Shown here: in pieces, positions 1-9,400 of the stretch
Position numbering within the stretch: the first letter of the stretch is position 1
Layout: each line of letters opens with the position of its first letter
Source: Mesostigma viride
Lineage: Eukaryota; Streptophyta; Mesostigmatophyceae; Mesostigmatales; Mesostigmataceae
DNA: 64,000 nt
NCBI GenBank assembly: GCA_009746045.1
Contig: RPFO01000114.1
Location: 694,080 to 758,079, forward strand
Direction of reading: 5' to 3'
Made by a program: the position numbers and the translations under genes
The notes under the pieces: generated by a model
Databases searched by the model: none
What the model saw: the letters and a program-made list of their open reading frames with translations, nothing else
What the model was told of the DNA's origin: nothing

Positions 1-575
1 TCTCCCATCATTGACAGCCTCATTAGTAGAACAGCACTCTGTGACTGGTCTTTCTCCCCCCTTAATCACTGTGGTGGCGTCCCACACTGACCCATCCTGA
101 AACTGCACCACCTTCTCAGACCACAAGATGGCAGGATTAGCAGACTCCAACCATGGCATCCCCAAATCACATCAGCAGCAGTGAGTGGAATGACATCTGC
201 TGTGACAGACAAGGTTTGACGTGAGCACACTTGAAAAAGCAGTTGCACGTAGCCAGGTGAGTTACTCTGCCTACCATCAGAATATTGGACCTTAACAGGC
301 ACAGGGTGGGGGAGCACTGGTAGATGCAGCTCCTGCACCAAGGAAGTGGAAATGTAGTTACTTCCTGCACCTGAGTCAATCATGAAGAGACATAAAGGCT
401 GAGCCAAAGGGACTGGCACGTTCAACAGCCTAGCCTGGAACTTCAAGAGTTGACTGGGAATAGGAGGGCCCAATGGGGTGGTGGAATCAGAGGCAGACAA
501 GTTGTTCACAGGACGGACATGCACAGCAGGCAAACCAGTTAACTCCACCGCTGGACGTAGTCCTGGGGGCTCCAC
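1..575 (-). pseudogene. Retroviral-type aspartic protease of the LTR element (partial)
   Basis: The protein carries FMIDSGAGSNYIS, the D-S-G-A active-site loop of retropepsin-like proteases, about 60 residues into the frame. The C-terminal protease signature (D-x-G-M-P-W-L type) is present but displaced by a one-base frameshift near 160. In the second frame the sequence stays open to the left edge of the window. It would process the gag-pol polyprotein. The frameshift and the open left end make it a partial, probably dead copy. Confidence 0.7.
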
Positions 576-781
576 TAGTTTTTTGGCAGCTCAGGAGGAT
601 GATCTGAAGACGAGCTCCCCACTGAAGGCTGCACCTGCTGATCCTCTATGCCGTCTGCCTCCCTTCTCCCTCCTCCTCCTCTGCTAGGAGGTGCCACAGG
701 GCGTTGACCATCCGACGCCTGTCTTGCCTGCTGAAGCCCTTGGGCTGGAATGGTCCCTTGCCCGAAGCCTGGAAGTTGGGT

Positions 782-1900
782 CTAAACCCAGGCTGTGCCC
801 TGTGGTCGCTCTGGCTCACCCCAGGAGGGAAGGTGGATGGTCTGGTGAATGGAAGAACCCCCTGAGGACCCTTGGTGTCCTGGGAACTGGTCTCGCTTGG
901 GGCAATCCCGTGCAAAGTGTCCCAGCTGGCCACACGTGAAACAGGCTCCTTTGGACTGCTCCATGGCACTGAGCTCCTCCATCACAGCGTTCAGCTGGTT
1001 CAGGGGCTTCTTAACAGCAGGCGCCTGGTTGCCTGCAGCAGGCTCCCACTTGAGGGAAAAGTCAGGGACACGGCACAGCGTGAGGGCATAAGACAGCACA
1101 GTATCCCACTTCCACTCGACATAGTCGAAAGGGGAGAAATGCTTGTCAATATCCACCCTGACTTGAGGGGAGAGCCCATGCAGAAACCTGTGAAGAGCTT
1201 CAGAATCAGAGCACTGGGGGATTTTGGCCCTCAGGTTGGTAAACGTCTCTACGTATTGTGGTAGTGTCAGGCCGGACTGAGTACAGTTGGCCAACGCGTC
1301 CCGGTCCAGACGGAGCTGGTCCTGGGGAAGGAGAAAACGTCGAAATGAAAGCATGAGAGATGGCAAATCCTTGCAAGTATTACCTGCCGAGGATCGTAAA
1401 AACTCATCAAACCTGTCGGCTGCACTGTCGCTCATTCGCTGTCGAACCATCTTCTTCTGGATGTCCAGGGAAAGTCGTTCTTCCGCTCGTTTGCCGTAGT
1501 TAGCAAAGTGGATAGCGAACACATCCTGGAATCGAGTAGAGAAATGATCGAAACTGCGGTGGGTTAGATTGGTGAGCGACAGCTTGTCTACGGATTCGAT
1601 TTTTGGAAATGGCGGGGCGGAACCTTGATGCGGTGGTATAGTGACGGTCACGGGGACGTCGCTGGCGGGGGTGGTGAAGGTGACCGAGGTCGTCTGCGCT
1701 GGATCCTGCCTATCGCTATCCTGCGTCTCATTCCTCGTAGTAACTGCGGTACTATTAGGTAAAACCCTTCCGTCACCCAACCGAGGAGCCTCTCTCCCCA
1801 ATCCAGCAACCATGTCACGCATGGCCGCCTCCTCCTCCTCAATTCTCTGACGAAGTCTTCCCACATCCTGTTCCACCTCCTCCACCATCTTTCTATACAT
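782..1900 (-). CDS. Gag-like protein with CCHC zinc knuckle
   Basis: The product is the nucleocapsid/capsid precursor of an LTR retrotransposon. It has an N-terminal coiled-coil-like stretch rich in Glu and Arg (about residues 4-40). A capsid-like core follows (about 100-280), including the retrotransposon-gag type stretch DRFDEFLRSSAGN and LTLPQYVETFTNLRAKI. A single C-terminal knuckle CFTCGQLGHFARDC fits C-x2-C-x4-H-x4-C. The frame stays open upstream of this ATG to about 2167, so the real N-terminus may be longer. Past the knuckle the frame ends, and coding-like sequence (646-969) continues in another frame, so a frameshift, programmed or decayed, separates it from the protease. Confidence 0.8.
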   Translation of the reverse strand: MYRKMVEEVEQDVGRLRQRIEEEEAAMRDMVAGLGREAPRLGDGRVLPNSTAVTTRNETQDSDRQDPAQTTSVTFTTPASDVPVTVTIPPHQGSAPPFPKIESVDKLSLTNLTHRSFDHFSTRFQDVFAIHFANYGKRAEERLSLDIQKKMVRQRMSDSAADRFDEFLRSSAGNTCKDLPSLMLSFRRFLLPQDQLRLDRDALANCTQSGLTLPQYVETFTNLRAKIPQCSDSEALHRFLHGLSPQVRVDIDKHFSPFDYVEWKWDTVLSYALTLCRVPDFSLKWEPAAGNQAPAVKKPLNQLNAVMEELSAMEQSKGACFTCGQLGHFARDCPKRDQFPGHQGSSGGSSIHQTIHLPSWGEPERPQGTAWV

Positions 1901-1992
1901 CGCTGCGTGTTGTTCATCGTGTAATAATCTGATTTTAGCTGCTGAGAGGCGATCCGCTGCAAGTCTGGTCCCGTCTCTTCCAGGCGTGGTAT

Positions 1993-2319
1993 TTAGCGGG
2001 AAAAGAAATGAAGAGATGCACTCCGCACAGGACTCGTTCGCGCGCTTGGAATCCTGGGCGACAGTGACGCTCCTCGACCCACGCCTGTCAGCGATGGTTC
2101 GCCTGGTTGGAGACCAGATGCAATGACGGAAAACTTGGGCCCTATGGACAACGAGGGCCGCCTCACTTCAGACATAGAAGTACGGTTGAAATCAAGTTGA
2201 CGCCGTGGAGTACGAGCAGTTGTCTCAGCACCTTCCCTAGCAATGGGTTCCAGAGATGATGACGGATCCAAACCTTGATTAGTAGGGGGTAAAGGTGATT
2301 GTGTCTTCGAACTACTCAT
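1993..2319 (-). pseudogene. Probable N-terminal part of gag
   Basis: This 108-codon open frame starts with an ATG at 2319, downstream of the primer-binding site. It is Ser/Pro/Arg-rich, like many gag N-termini. It is in a different frame from the main gag frame, which is open without an ATG back to a stop at 2168-2170. One indel near 2000 would join the two. The link is inferred from position only. Confidence 0.4.
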
Positions 2320-2531
2320 ACTTCCACATGGAGTCGCGATCGTCTGCCTAGTAGAGACAACGGTTACGGCTGACTTCTAGTGTTACAGAGCAAGACAGTC
2401 ACATCAGGATGTGTCTCAGTCTGTAACACCGTAAGTTTTCCGCAACTCTATGAATCTTCTCGGATGACAGACATCTGATCAACGTTGTACTACCCGGAAG
2501 GTTGCGACTTCAAGAGAAACACCAAAGTAGA

Positions 2532-2546
2532 GATCCTCCGATACCA
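2532..2546 (-). other. Primer-binding site, initiator tRNA-Met type
   Basis: The minus strand reads TGGTATCGGAGGATC directly after the LTR end. The first part resembles TGGTATCAGAGC, the complement of the 3' end of initiator tRNA-Met used by many LTR retrotransposons, with one mismatch in the first ten bases. Confidence 0.65.
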
Positions 2547-2547
2547 A

Positions 2548-3326
2548 TGTAACGACTAAAAATGATCATCAACATCATCCACAGTCCAATATGAAAGATC
2601 TTTTACCTGGGTTGCTTTCCTGAGTTGCAGAACTTCAAGTATCCGAGCAACGTTGAGATGGAAATTCCACAGCACGTGATTTAGGGAATCACAACCCCTT
2701 GTAGACACAAAGACAAGCTCGTGTATAGACGACCTCTGTGGAACTGAAGGACGTCTATAGCCAAGGGGCTCTTATGGATTGGACAACAAAGACAAGCTTT
2801 ATTATACCATGGTGAATCAAAACCAACGTAGCAACAATGGCGACCCCACGTCCTTGATATCGACGTGCTTGTCGAGCTTGCTCCAACCTTAGCCTGAAGA
2901 GAACCAATCAGAACCATGGAATCCTATACAAGATCTTCGTATCCATCCTAGTCACACAAAACAGAACAACACCACACACAGCCTGGCAGAATCTTTCCAT
3001 GAGATCCTAAATCTGTCGTGAGCACTGAAGTCCCAAAGGAGCATTTAAGACTCAATAGTACCAACTAACAAACTACAACCCCACGTGGATCAGGCCACGA
3101 CCAATGAGGGCTCCAATCAGTAGTACCAACCAACAAACTACAACCCTACGTGGATCAGGCCACGACCAATGAGGGTTCCTATCAGTTGGTTGACAAAGTA
3201 TTAGCTCCAAGTACCGTCGTCTTAGAAACCTCATAACTTTCTCAATACTGATCCAAAAGTCCTCGAATAAAGCCAAACATTCACAAAACAAAGGATGTAA
3301 CAACAAAGTCATTTTTGCTTGTTACA
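2548..3326 (-). repeat. 5' long terminal repeat
   Basis: On the plus strand the segment starts TGTAAC at 2548 and ends GTTACA at 3321-3326, a perfect 6-bp inverted terminus. The primer-binding site lies one base beyond its inner edge. The promoter-side half contains a 65-bp direct duplication (3058-3122 and 3123-3187) with a CCAAT-type motif in each copy. The partner LTR is outside the window. Confidence 0.75.
3058..3187. repeat. 65-bp direct duplication inside the LTR
   Basis: Two adjacent copies of a 65-bp block differ at only a few sites. Each carries GACCAATGAGG, a CCAAT-like element. Its place in the upstream half of the LTR (U3 side) fits a duplicated enhancer. Confidence 0.75.
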
Positions 3327-3990
3327 GTTCGTTAGCCTAACGAACGGCCGGCCAGTTTCATTTGTTAGTTCCGGTACCCGCCATATTGAGATGCCGACCA
3401 CTAACTGAATGAGTCGGTCAGGGAGCGGCTGGGCTGGCGGCCGCCGGGCCGCTCGCTCACCGCGGCCGCCGACTGCTCACTGATCTCGATCCACTCGTGA
3501 ACTGAGTAGGCTGGCCCGGCCGGCCTGGCACTGCCGGCCGGGCCGGCCGGGCCGGGCCGCACCAGCTGCCGGCCGGCTGGCAGCTCGAGTCACTACACGA
3601 CTGAATAGCCGGTTTCAGTTCACTGCTCAATAGTATACTTTGGCTGAGGCGTCAGTCAACAGTCGGGTGTTGGTGCATACATGCCGTATTTCGGCATGCC
3701 GAAATACGACGAGAGGCAAAGGCCTGAAGCCTGATAGCAGGGCCCCTCGTCCGTCACGGTCGAGCCAGCCTGGAGTGCCTTGCACGGGGTCACTGTCGGT
3801 CATGTGAGGCCGGAGCTGGCTGCGCCGGCCACATGATGATTCCGTCTGTAAACTGACGAAGGCAGCCGGATCCAGGTGGATGACCTGGCCCGGACGGATC
3901 CGCCGGTAAATGACGAAAGAAATGCTCCGATCTCGTGCTCATCATGGTTAAGTACAGCATGGTAATTTCAATTAGGCCGGGCTATTAGGC
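3327..3990. other. GC-rich spacer without recognisable gene
   Basis: The first half is dominated by GGCCGGCC/GGGCC tracts (about 3430-3590). I see no conserved coding frame. It contains the perfect palindrome listed separately. Confidence 0.6.
3685..3708. repeat. Perfect 24-bp palindrome
   Basis: The segment equals its own reverse complement over all 24 bases, centred on GGCATGCC and flanked by CGTATTTC/GAAATACG. It could extrude as a cruciform or be a dimeric protein site or a remnant terminal inverted repeat. No function is shown. Confidence 0.85.
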
Positions 3991-3996
3991 TCTGAC

Positions 3997-4280
3997 TATA
4001 AAGACCCCGGATCCCAGCGGTTGCTTTTGGCCGTCCTGTCTGAGAGCACAGCACCAACTCAACCATGAAGGGCACCGATCTGTGCCGTGATCTCAGTCGC
4101 GCGCACGGACCAAGTGGATATGGATGTGGGCCCTGCCGGGGGGCTTATAAGGTTGGCCAACCCGGGGTAGGCACCTCCTATCACAGGGACCCCTCGTCCG
4201 CTCGCAAACCGCTGGCCGCCTTGCATGCGCCCCGCAAGCTGACGCGGTGCGGCCCGGACCTGTGTGTCACAATAGCTTGA
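3997..4280 (+). other. TATA-like box followed by a small ORF of unknown nature
   Basis: TATAAAG at 3997-4003 stands 62 bp before an ATG at 4065, which opens a 71-codon frame. The product is Cys/Gly-rich at first (CRDLSRAHGPSGYGCGPC) with no family I recognise. The degraded retroposon 3' end begins about 100 bp downstream, so this may be the 5' part of the same mobile element. Weak evidence. Confidence 0.25.
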
Positions 4281-4390
4281 GGATGTAGGGCTCGAGGTAC
4301 TACCGGCTTGCTCCACGCCCACATGATTGACAAGGAGAAGCGGGCTGCCATGTGCACGACAGGCACCTCCCTGATCAAGGATCCATGATT

Positions 4391-4735
4391 AAGGGTAAAA
4401 TGACCCTGTTGTCTCCCCTCGGCCCCCCATTTCTAGCCAGGGTAGAAGTCCTCAGGTAGAGGTTATTGCCCCTGAGGACGGCTGCTACACTTCCGCATCG
4501 GCTGCTAGTCCTATAGAAGATAGAGCTGCTCAGATGAGGATTATATCCCCATCTAGCTAGTGCAGCGCAATGTTATGTTGGGGCATGATGCAGATGATCT
4601 TTGTTTTCAACCCTTGTGTAGGTAGTAGTATTCTATCAAGGAGACAACCAGCGCAGGCCAGAAATCGGGAGGTAGTAGTATATTCTATAATGAGATTAGC
4701 ATAGTACTTCCATGGCATGCGCTCTGCGCATTACC
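4391..4735 (+). mobile_element. Retroposon 3' end, (TTAC)-tail family, degraded copy
   Basis: This stretch aligns with 45480-45750. Both have a pyrimidine tract ending CTAGCCAG (a plausible splice acceptor), then GGTAGAAGTCC, an acidic-tail coding end, a shared 3' untranslated part (GATGATGCAGA, AATGAGATTAGCATAGTAC) and a short terminal hairpin. Here the frame of the acidic tail is shifted. The terminal hairpin ATGCGC-TCT-GCGCAT is perfect, and a 39-bp stamp insertion interrupts the 3' region. Confidence 0.7.
4632..4670 (-). mobile_element. 39-bp retroelement stamp (GGTTGTCTCCTTG terminus)
   Basis: The insert holds CAAGGAGACAACCAGCGC on the plus strand and is flanked by perfect copies of GGTAGTAGTAT (4621-4631 and 4671-4681). 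The related copy near 45700 lacks the insert. The constant end is the 3' end if read on the minus strand, so this is a heavily 5'-truncated copy. Confidence 0.75.
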
Positions 4736-4740
4736 AAGAA

Positions 4741-5398
4741 CAGTAACTTGGCAGCCTCATCGTACATGGCCACATCGCACAAAGAAAGAAAGGCTGTTTA
4801 TTCGGCACTTCACAGTAGCAACAGCTTAGAACAACAGACAGTACTTGAGGTAGCTACCTGACGGCGGGCACTTGAGGCAACTACTGGCTGAGAATTCATT
4901 CGCCTCCTGGTGTCCTAGTAGTCGGTCTCATATCGTAGAGGAAGACGCGAGTTTTGGCGCCTGTTGCGCCCCGGGGTAGCAATTAGATAGAGCTTTTCCC
5001 GCTCTTCTGACCGATGCCGTTGACTCCGTTGAATTTGGACAAGTATGGAGGAACTGAAGTTAGAGGGCCCTGATCGGGACGGCCGGTGGGCGCCACTTTG
5101 CCCGCTGGTACTATAGTACTCTCATCATGGGGCCCCGAGTGGCACCACCTGTGGCCGGCTGGTGGCGCGGCCCTGGGCCGGCCCAGGCAGCAAGGCTGGC
5201 ACCTCAGCCCAGTGTCCGTACAGCTGAATGCCAGGCCATCCATCATTTTTCTGTAGAATGAGGTTCCCAAACCCAAGCGGGGTCACCGTCGTGAAGCGTC
5301 GCATACCTGAACTCCTAACTTTCGCATACCTGCACTCCTAACTTCGCAGACCTGTACAAACCCCCAAGGTTCTGCAAGGCGACCACTCCATCAGCCAC
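4741..5398. other. Spacer downstream of the EF-hand gene
   Basis: I see no conserved coding frame or repeat. It must hold the 3' untranslated region and polyadenylation site of the minus-strand EF-hand gene that ends at 5399. ACTCCTAACTTNGCA(T)ACCTG is duplicated near 5300-5350. Confidence 0.5.
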
Positions 5399-6464
5399 CT
5401 AGCCAACCGACGTCGGCAGCAAGTGCCTCACGGCGCCATCCCTCAGCTCCTTGAACGAGAGGCCCTCGCCGGGCCGCTTCCCCGCCGCCGTGTGGAGCGC
5501 TGCCAGCAGCTTGTCCAGCTGGCTGACCTCCCCGGGCGACAGGGTCCCTGCCTCGGCCCCCAGGACCCTGCGCGCGAACGCCAGCAGGTCCGCATGGGAC
5601 AGCATACCGTCCCCCGTCACATCCATATCCCGGAACATGCCCAGCGCCCACTCGTGCCGCGACTTGATGATGGAGGCCAGCTGGCCGCAAAGCCCCGACT
5701 GGACGTCCCCCTCGTTGGCCTCTCCCCTCCGCCTCTCGCCCTGCACGTTCTGCTGTGGCGTGGCTGTGCGGGCATTTATTCCCGTGTCTGCAGGGCTTCC
5801 GCCCACGTGCGCCCAAGCCGGCTTGCGGGAACCTGCAGGGTGGGCAATCCCCAGACTGTCGCGGATGCCCTCGCCGCTGTCATCGCCACCGCCCAGGGGA
5901 TCGTCTTTTGAGGCTCTCCCGCGAGGCGCGGGGGATGATGCCCCTTGTCGTGGCCGCCCTGGGGGGGCCGACGGAGTCTTCCCGGCCCTGGTGCGGCCCT
6001 CATCATCGGCGCTCATGCCACCTGACATCAGTCGGTCGGCTCGCATCGCTTCCATGCCCGCCCTGCCTGCCCTGGCCTTGGCTTTTCCAGCACCTGCGCT
6101 CGAACTTGCCCCAACCCCCCTCGCAATGACGTCATGATCGTCACCGTTGAGCAGCGCGAGCGCCCTCCGTTTGATCTCCTGAACGGCCAGCGCCAGCTCT
6201 TGGAACGTGATGCTGGCGGAACTGCCTTGAAAAGGCACACCCCCGGCCGTGGCTCTGTCCTGGCCCGTGCCTCCTGGAAGCGGCATCCCCTGTCCTGCCC
6301 ACCCAGGGGCCCCCGCGGACATCAAGTAGGCGAGCAGGGCATCGCCAGCTGGCGCCGCCTGGGGGGAATCCCTGGGGAAGACGAGGCGCACGAGGGCGAG
6401 AACGCCCTCTGGTGGTAGCCTCCCCACATGTGGCTTGTCGATCTGGTAGAAGAGGTCCACCAGC
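5399..6464 (-). CDS. EF-hand gene, last exon
   Basis: The acceptor CTTGCCAACCAG precedes 6464. The exon encodes about 354 residues. It opens with a degenerate EF-hand pair partner (LVDLFYQIDKPHVGRLPPEG followed by ITFQELALAVQEI). A Gly/Ala/Ser/Pro linker follows, then the best EF-hand of the protein: DVTGDGMLSHAD with Asp1, Thr3, Asp5, Gly6 and Asp12. A degenerate partner (EGLSFKELRDGAVRHLLP) comes next and the stop is TAG at 5399. Asp at loop position 12 instead of the usual Glu suggests altered Mg2+/Ca2+ preference. Confidence 0.8.
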
Positions 6465-9400
6465 CTGGTTGGCAAGGGGTTGGGTTGTGCAGGGGTTGGG
6501 TATGCGCGGCGACCGGTGAGAAAGGAGGGCACAAGAAAAAGAATTCAATTGAAAGAGCGCTTGGAGGAAAACAAGAGCAGGCATCCATCAATTACTTGCG
6601 CATGTGATTTTGTTAGGAGGGCGTGACGCTATCAGGGTTGTGAAGCTGTTGTGTCTGTAGGACACAGGTGCGCCGAGCACATATAAAGAATGAAATCCTC
6701 TTCAAGTGCTGGAAGGGCCCCCTATGCGAAGATACGTGTGCTAATATGCAAGAAGCCGTAACTAGGCAAAAAAGTTGAACGCTGGACCGGGCTCGTTCGG
6801 GAGATATCAGGGTCGCAAGAAGCGCCGGCAGATCTTTCCTGCAAATAATGACAGCACAACCAGAGAGTATTCTGGGTGGTAGCACAACCAGAGAGTATTC
6901 TGGCTGACAGCACAACAAGAGAGTATTCTGGGTGATAGCACAACCAGAGAGTATTCTGGGTGACAGCACAACCAGAGTATTCTGGGTGACAGCACAACCA
7001 GAGAGTATTCTGGGTGATAGCACAACCAGAGAGTATTCTGGGTGACAGCACAACCAGAGTATTCTGGGTGACAGCACAACCAGAGAGTATTCTGGGTGGT
7101 AGCACAACCAGAGAGTATTCTGGGTGATAGCACAACCAGAGAGTATTCTGGGTGATAGCACAACCAGAGAGTATTCTGGGTGATAGCACAACCAGAGAGT
7201 ATTCTGGGTGATAGCACAACCAGAGAGTATTCTGGGTGACAGCACAACAAGAGAGTATTCTGGGTGGTAGCACAACCAGAGTATTCTGGGTGGTAGCACA
7301 ACCAGAGAGTATTCTGGGTGACAGCACAACCAGAGAGTATTCTGGGTGACAGCACAACAAGAGAGTATTCTGGGTGGTAGCACAACCAGAGTATTCTGGG
7401 TGGTAGCACAACCAGAGAGTATTCTGGGTGACAGCACAACAAGAGAGTATTCTGGGTGACAGCACAACCAGAGAGTATTCTGGGTGATAGCACAACCAGA
7501 GAGTATTCTGGGTGACAGCACAACAAGAGAGTATTCTGGGTGATAGCACAACCAGAGAGTATTCTGGGTGGTAGCACAACCAGAGAGTATTCTGGGTGAC
7601 AGCACAACCAGAGAGTATTCTGGGTGATAGCACAACCAGAGAGTATTCTGGGTGGTAGCACAACCAGAGAGTATTCTGGGTGGTAGCACAACAAGAGAGT
7701 ATTCTGGGTGGTAGCACAACCAGAGAGTATTCTGGGTGACAGCACAACAAGAGAGTATTCTGGTTGACAGCACAACCAGAGAGTATTCTGGGTGATAGCA
7801 CAACCAGAGAGTATTCTGGGTGGTAGCACAACCAGAGAGTATTCTGGGTGACAGCACAACCAGAGAGTATTCTGGGTGATAGCACAACCAGAGAGTATTC
7901 TGGGTGGTAGCACAACCAGAGAGTATTCTGGGTGGTAGCACAACAAGAGAGTATTCTGGGTGGTAGCACAACCAGAGAGTATTCTGGGTGACAGCACAAC
8001 AAGAGAGTATTCTGGGTGACAGCACAACCAGAGAGTATTCTGGGTGATAGCACAACCAGAGAGTATTCTGGGTGGTAGCACAACCAGAGTATTCTGGGTG
8101 ACAGCACAACCAGAGAGTATTCTGGGTGACAGCACAACAAGAGTATTCTGGGTGACAGCACAACCAGAGAGTATTCTGGGTGACAGCACAACCAGAGAGT
8201 ATTCTGGGTGATAGCACAACCAGAGAGTATTCTGGGTGACAGCACAACAAGAGAGTATTCTGGGTGGTAGCACAACCAGAGTATTCTGGGTGGTAGCACA
8301 ACCAGAGAGTATTCTGGGTGACAGCACAACCAGAGAGTATTCTGGGTGACAGCACAACAAGAGAGTATTCTGGGTGACAGCACAACCAGAGAGTATTCTG
8401 GGTGATAGCACAACCAGAGTATTCTGGGTGACAGCACAACCAGAGTATTCTGGGTGACAGCACAACAAGAGAGTATTCTGGGTGGTAGCACAACCAGAGT
8501 ATTCTGGGTGACAGCACAACAAGAGAGTATTCTGGGTGGTAGCACAACCAGAGAGTATTCTGGGTGACAGCACAACAAGAGAGTATTCTGGGTTAGAGCA
8601 CAACAAGAGAGTATTCTGGGTGACAGCACAACCAGAGAGTATTCTGGGTGACAGCACAACCAGAGTATTCTGGGTGACAGCACAACCAGAGAGTATTCTG
8701 GGTGACAGCACAACAAGAGAGTATTCTGGGTGATAGCACAACCAGAGAGTATTCTGGGTGACAGCACAACCAGAGAGTATTCTGGGTGACAGCACAACAA
8801 GAGAGTATTCTGGGTGGTAGCACAACCAGAGAGTATTCTGGGTGACAGCACAACCAGAGAGTATTCTGGGTGGTAGCACAACAAGAGGGTATTCTGGGTG
8901 ACAGCACAACCAGAGAGTATTCTGGGTGACAGCACAACCAGAGAGTATTCTGGGTGACAGCACAACCAGAGAGTATTCTGGGTGACAGCACAACCATAGT
9001 ATTCTGGGTGACAGCACAACCAGAGAGTATTCTGGGTGACAGCACAACAAGAGAGTATTCTGGGTGGTAGCACAACCAGAGAGTATTCTGGGTGATAGCA
9101 CAACCAGAGTATTCTGGGTGATAGGCTTCTGATCCACAGGTCAAGTTGTGGCCTGTGCTTACTAATACAACGCAAGGGGCAGGCTTGGCGCTGCAATGGC
9201 AGTCCCTTGTTGCTGGTTGAAAAAAAGGGAGCAAACAGGGCCCCTTTTTTAGGTAAGGGGAAGAGTAGTATGTCCAGTCCAGTCCAGTCCAGTCCAGTCC
9301 AGTCCAGTCCAGTCCAGTCCAGTCCAGTCCAGTCCAGTCCAGTCCAGTCCAGTCCAGTCCAGTCCAGTCCAGTCCAGTCCAGTCCAGTCCAGTCCAGTCC

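Larger units (their letters stand above)
1..3326 (-). mobile_element. Ty3/gypsy-type LTR retrotransposon, 5' part
   Basis: Read on the minus strand, the order is a 779-bp LTR, a primer-binding site, gag with a CCHC knuckle, then an aspartic protease that runs off the left edge. The LTR has inverted ends TGTAAC/GTTACA. Reverse transcriptase, integrase and the 3' LTR would lie outside the window, so age and target duplication cannot be judged. Gag and protease each need frame changes to be read through, so this copy is probably inactive. Assignment to Ty3/gypsy rests on gag and protease style only; Ty1/copia is less likely but not excluded without the pol order. Confidence 0.8.

Noticed and set aside
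6613-9196. Reading frames of 640-820 codons in all minus frames (VVLSPRILSGCA-type repeats)
   Set aside because: They exist only because a 26/28-bp satellite without stop codons is open in every frame; the region is an intron.
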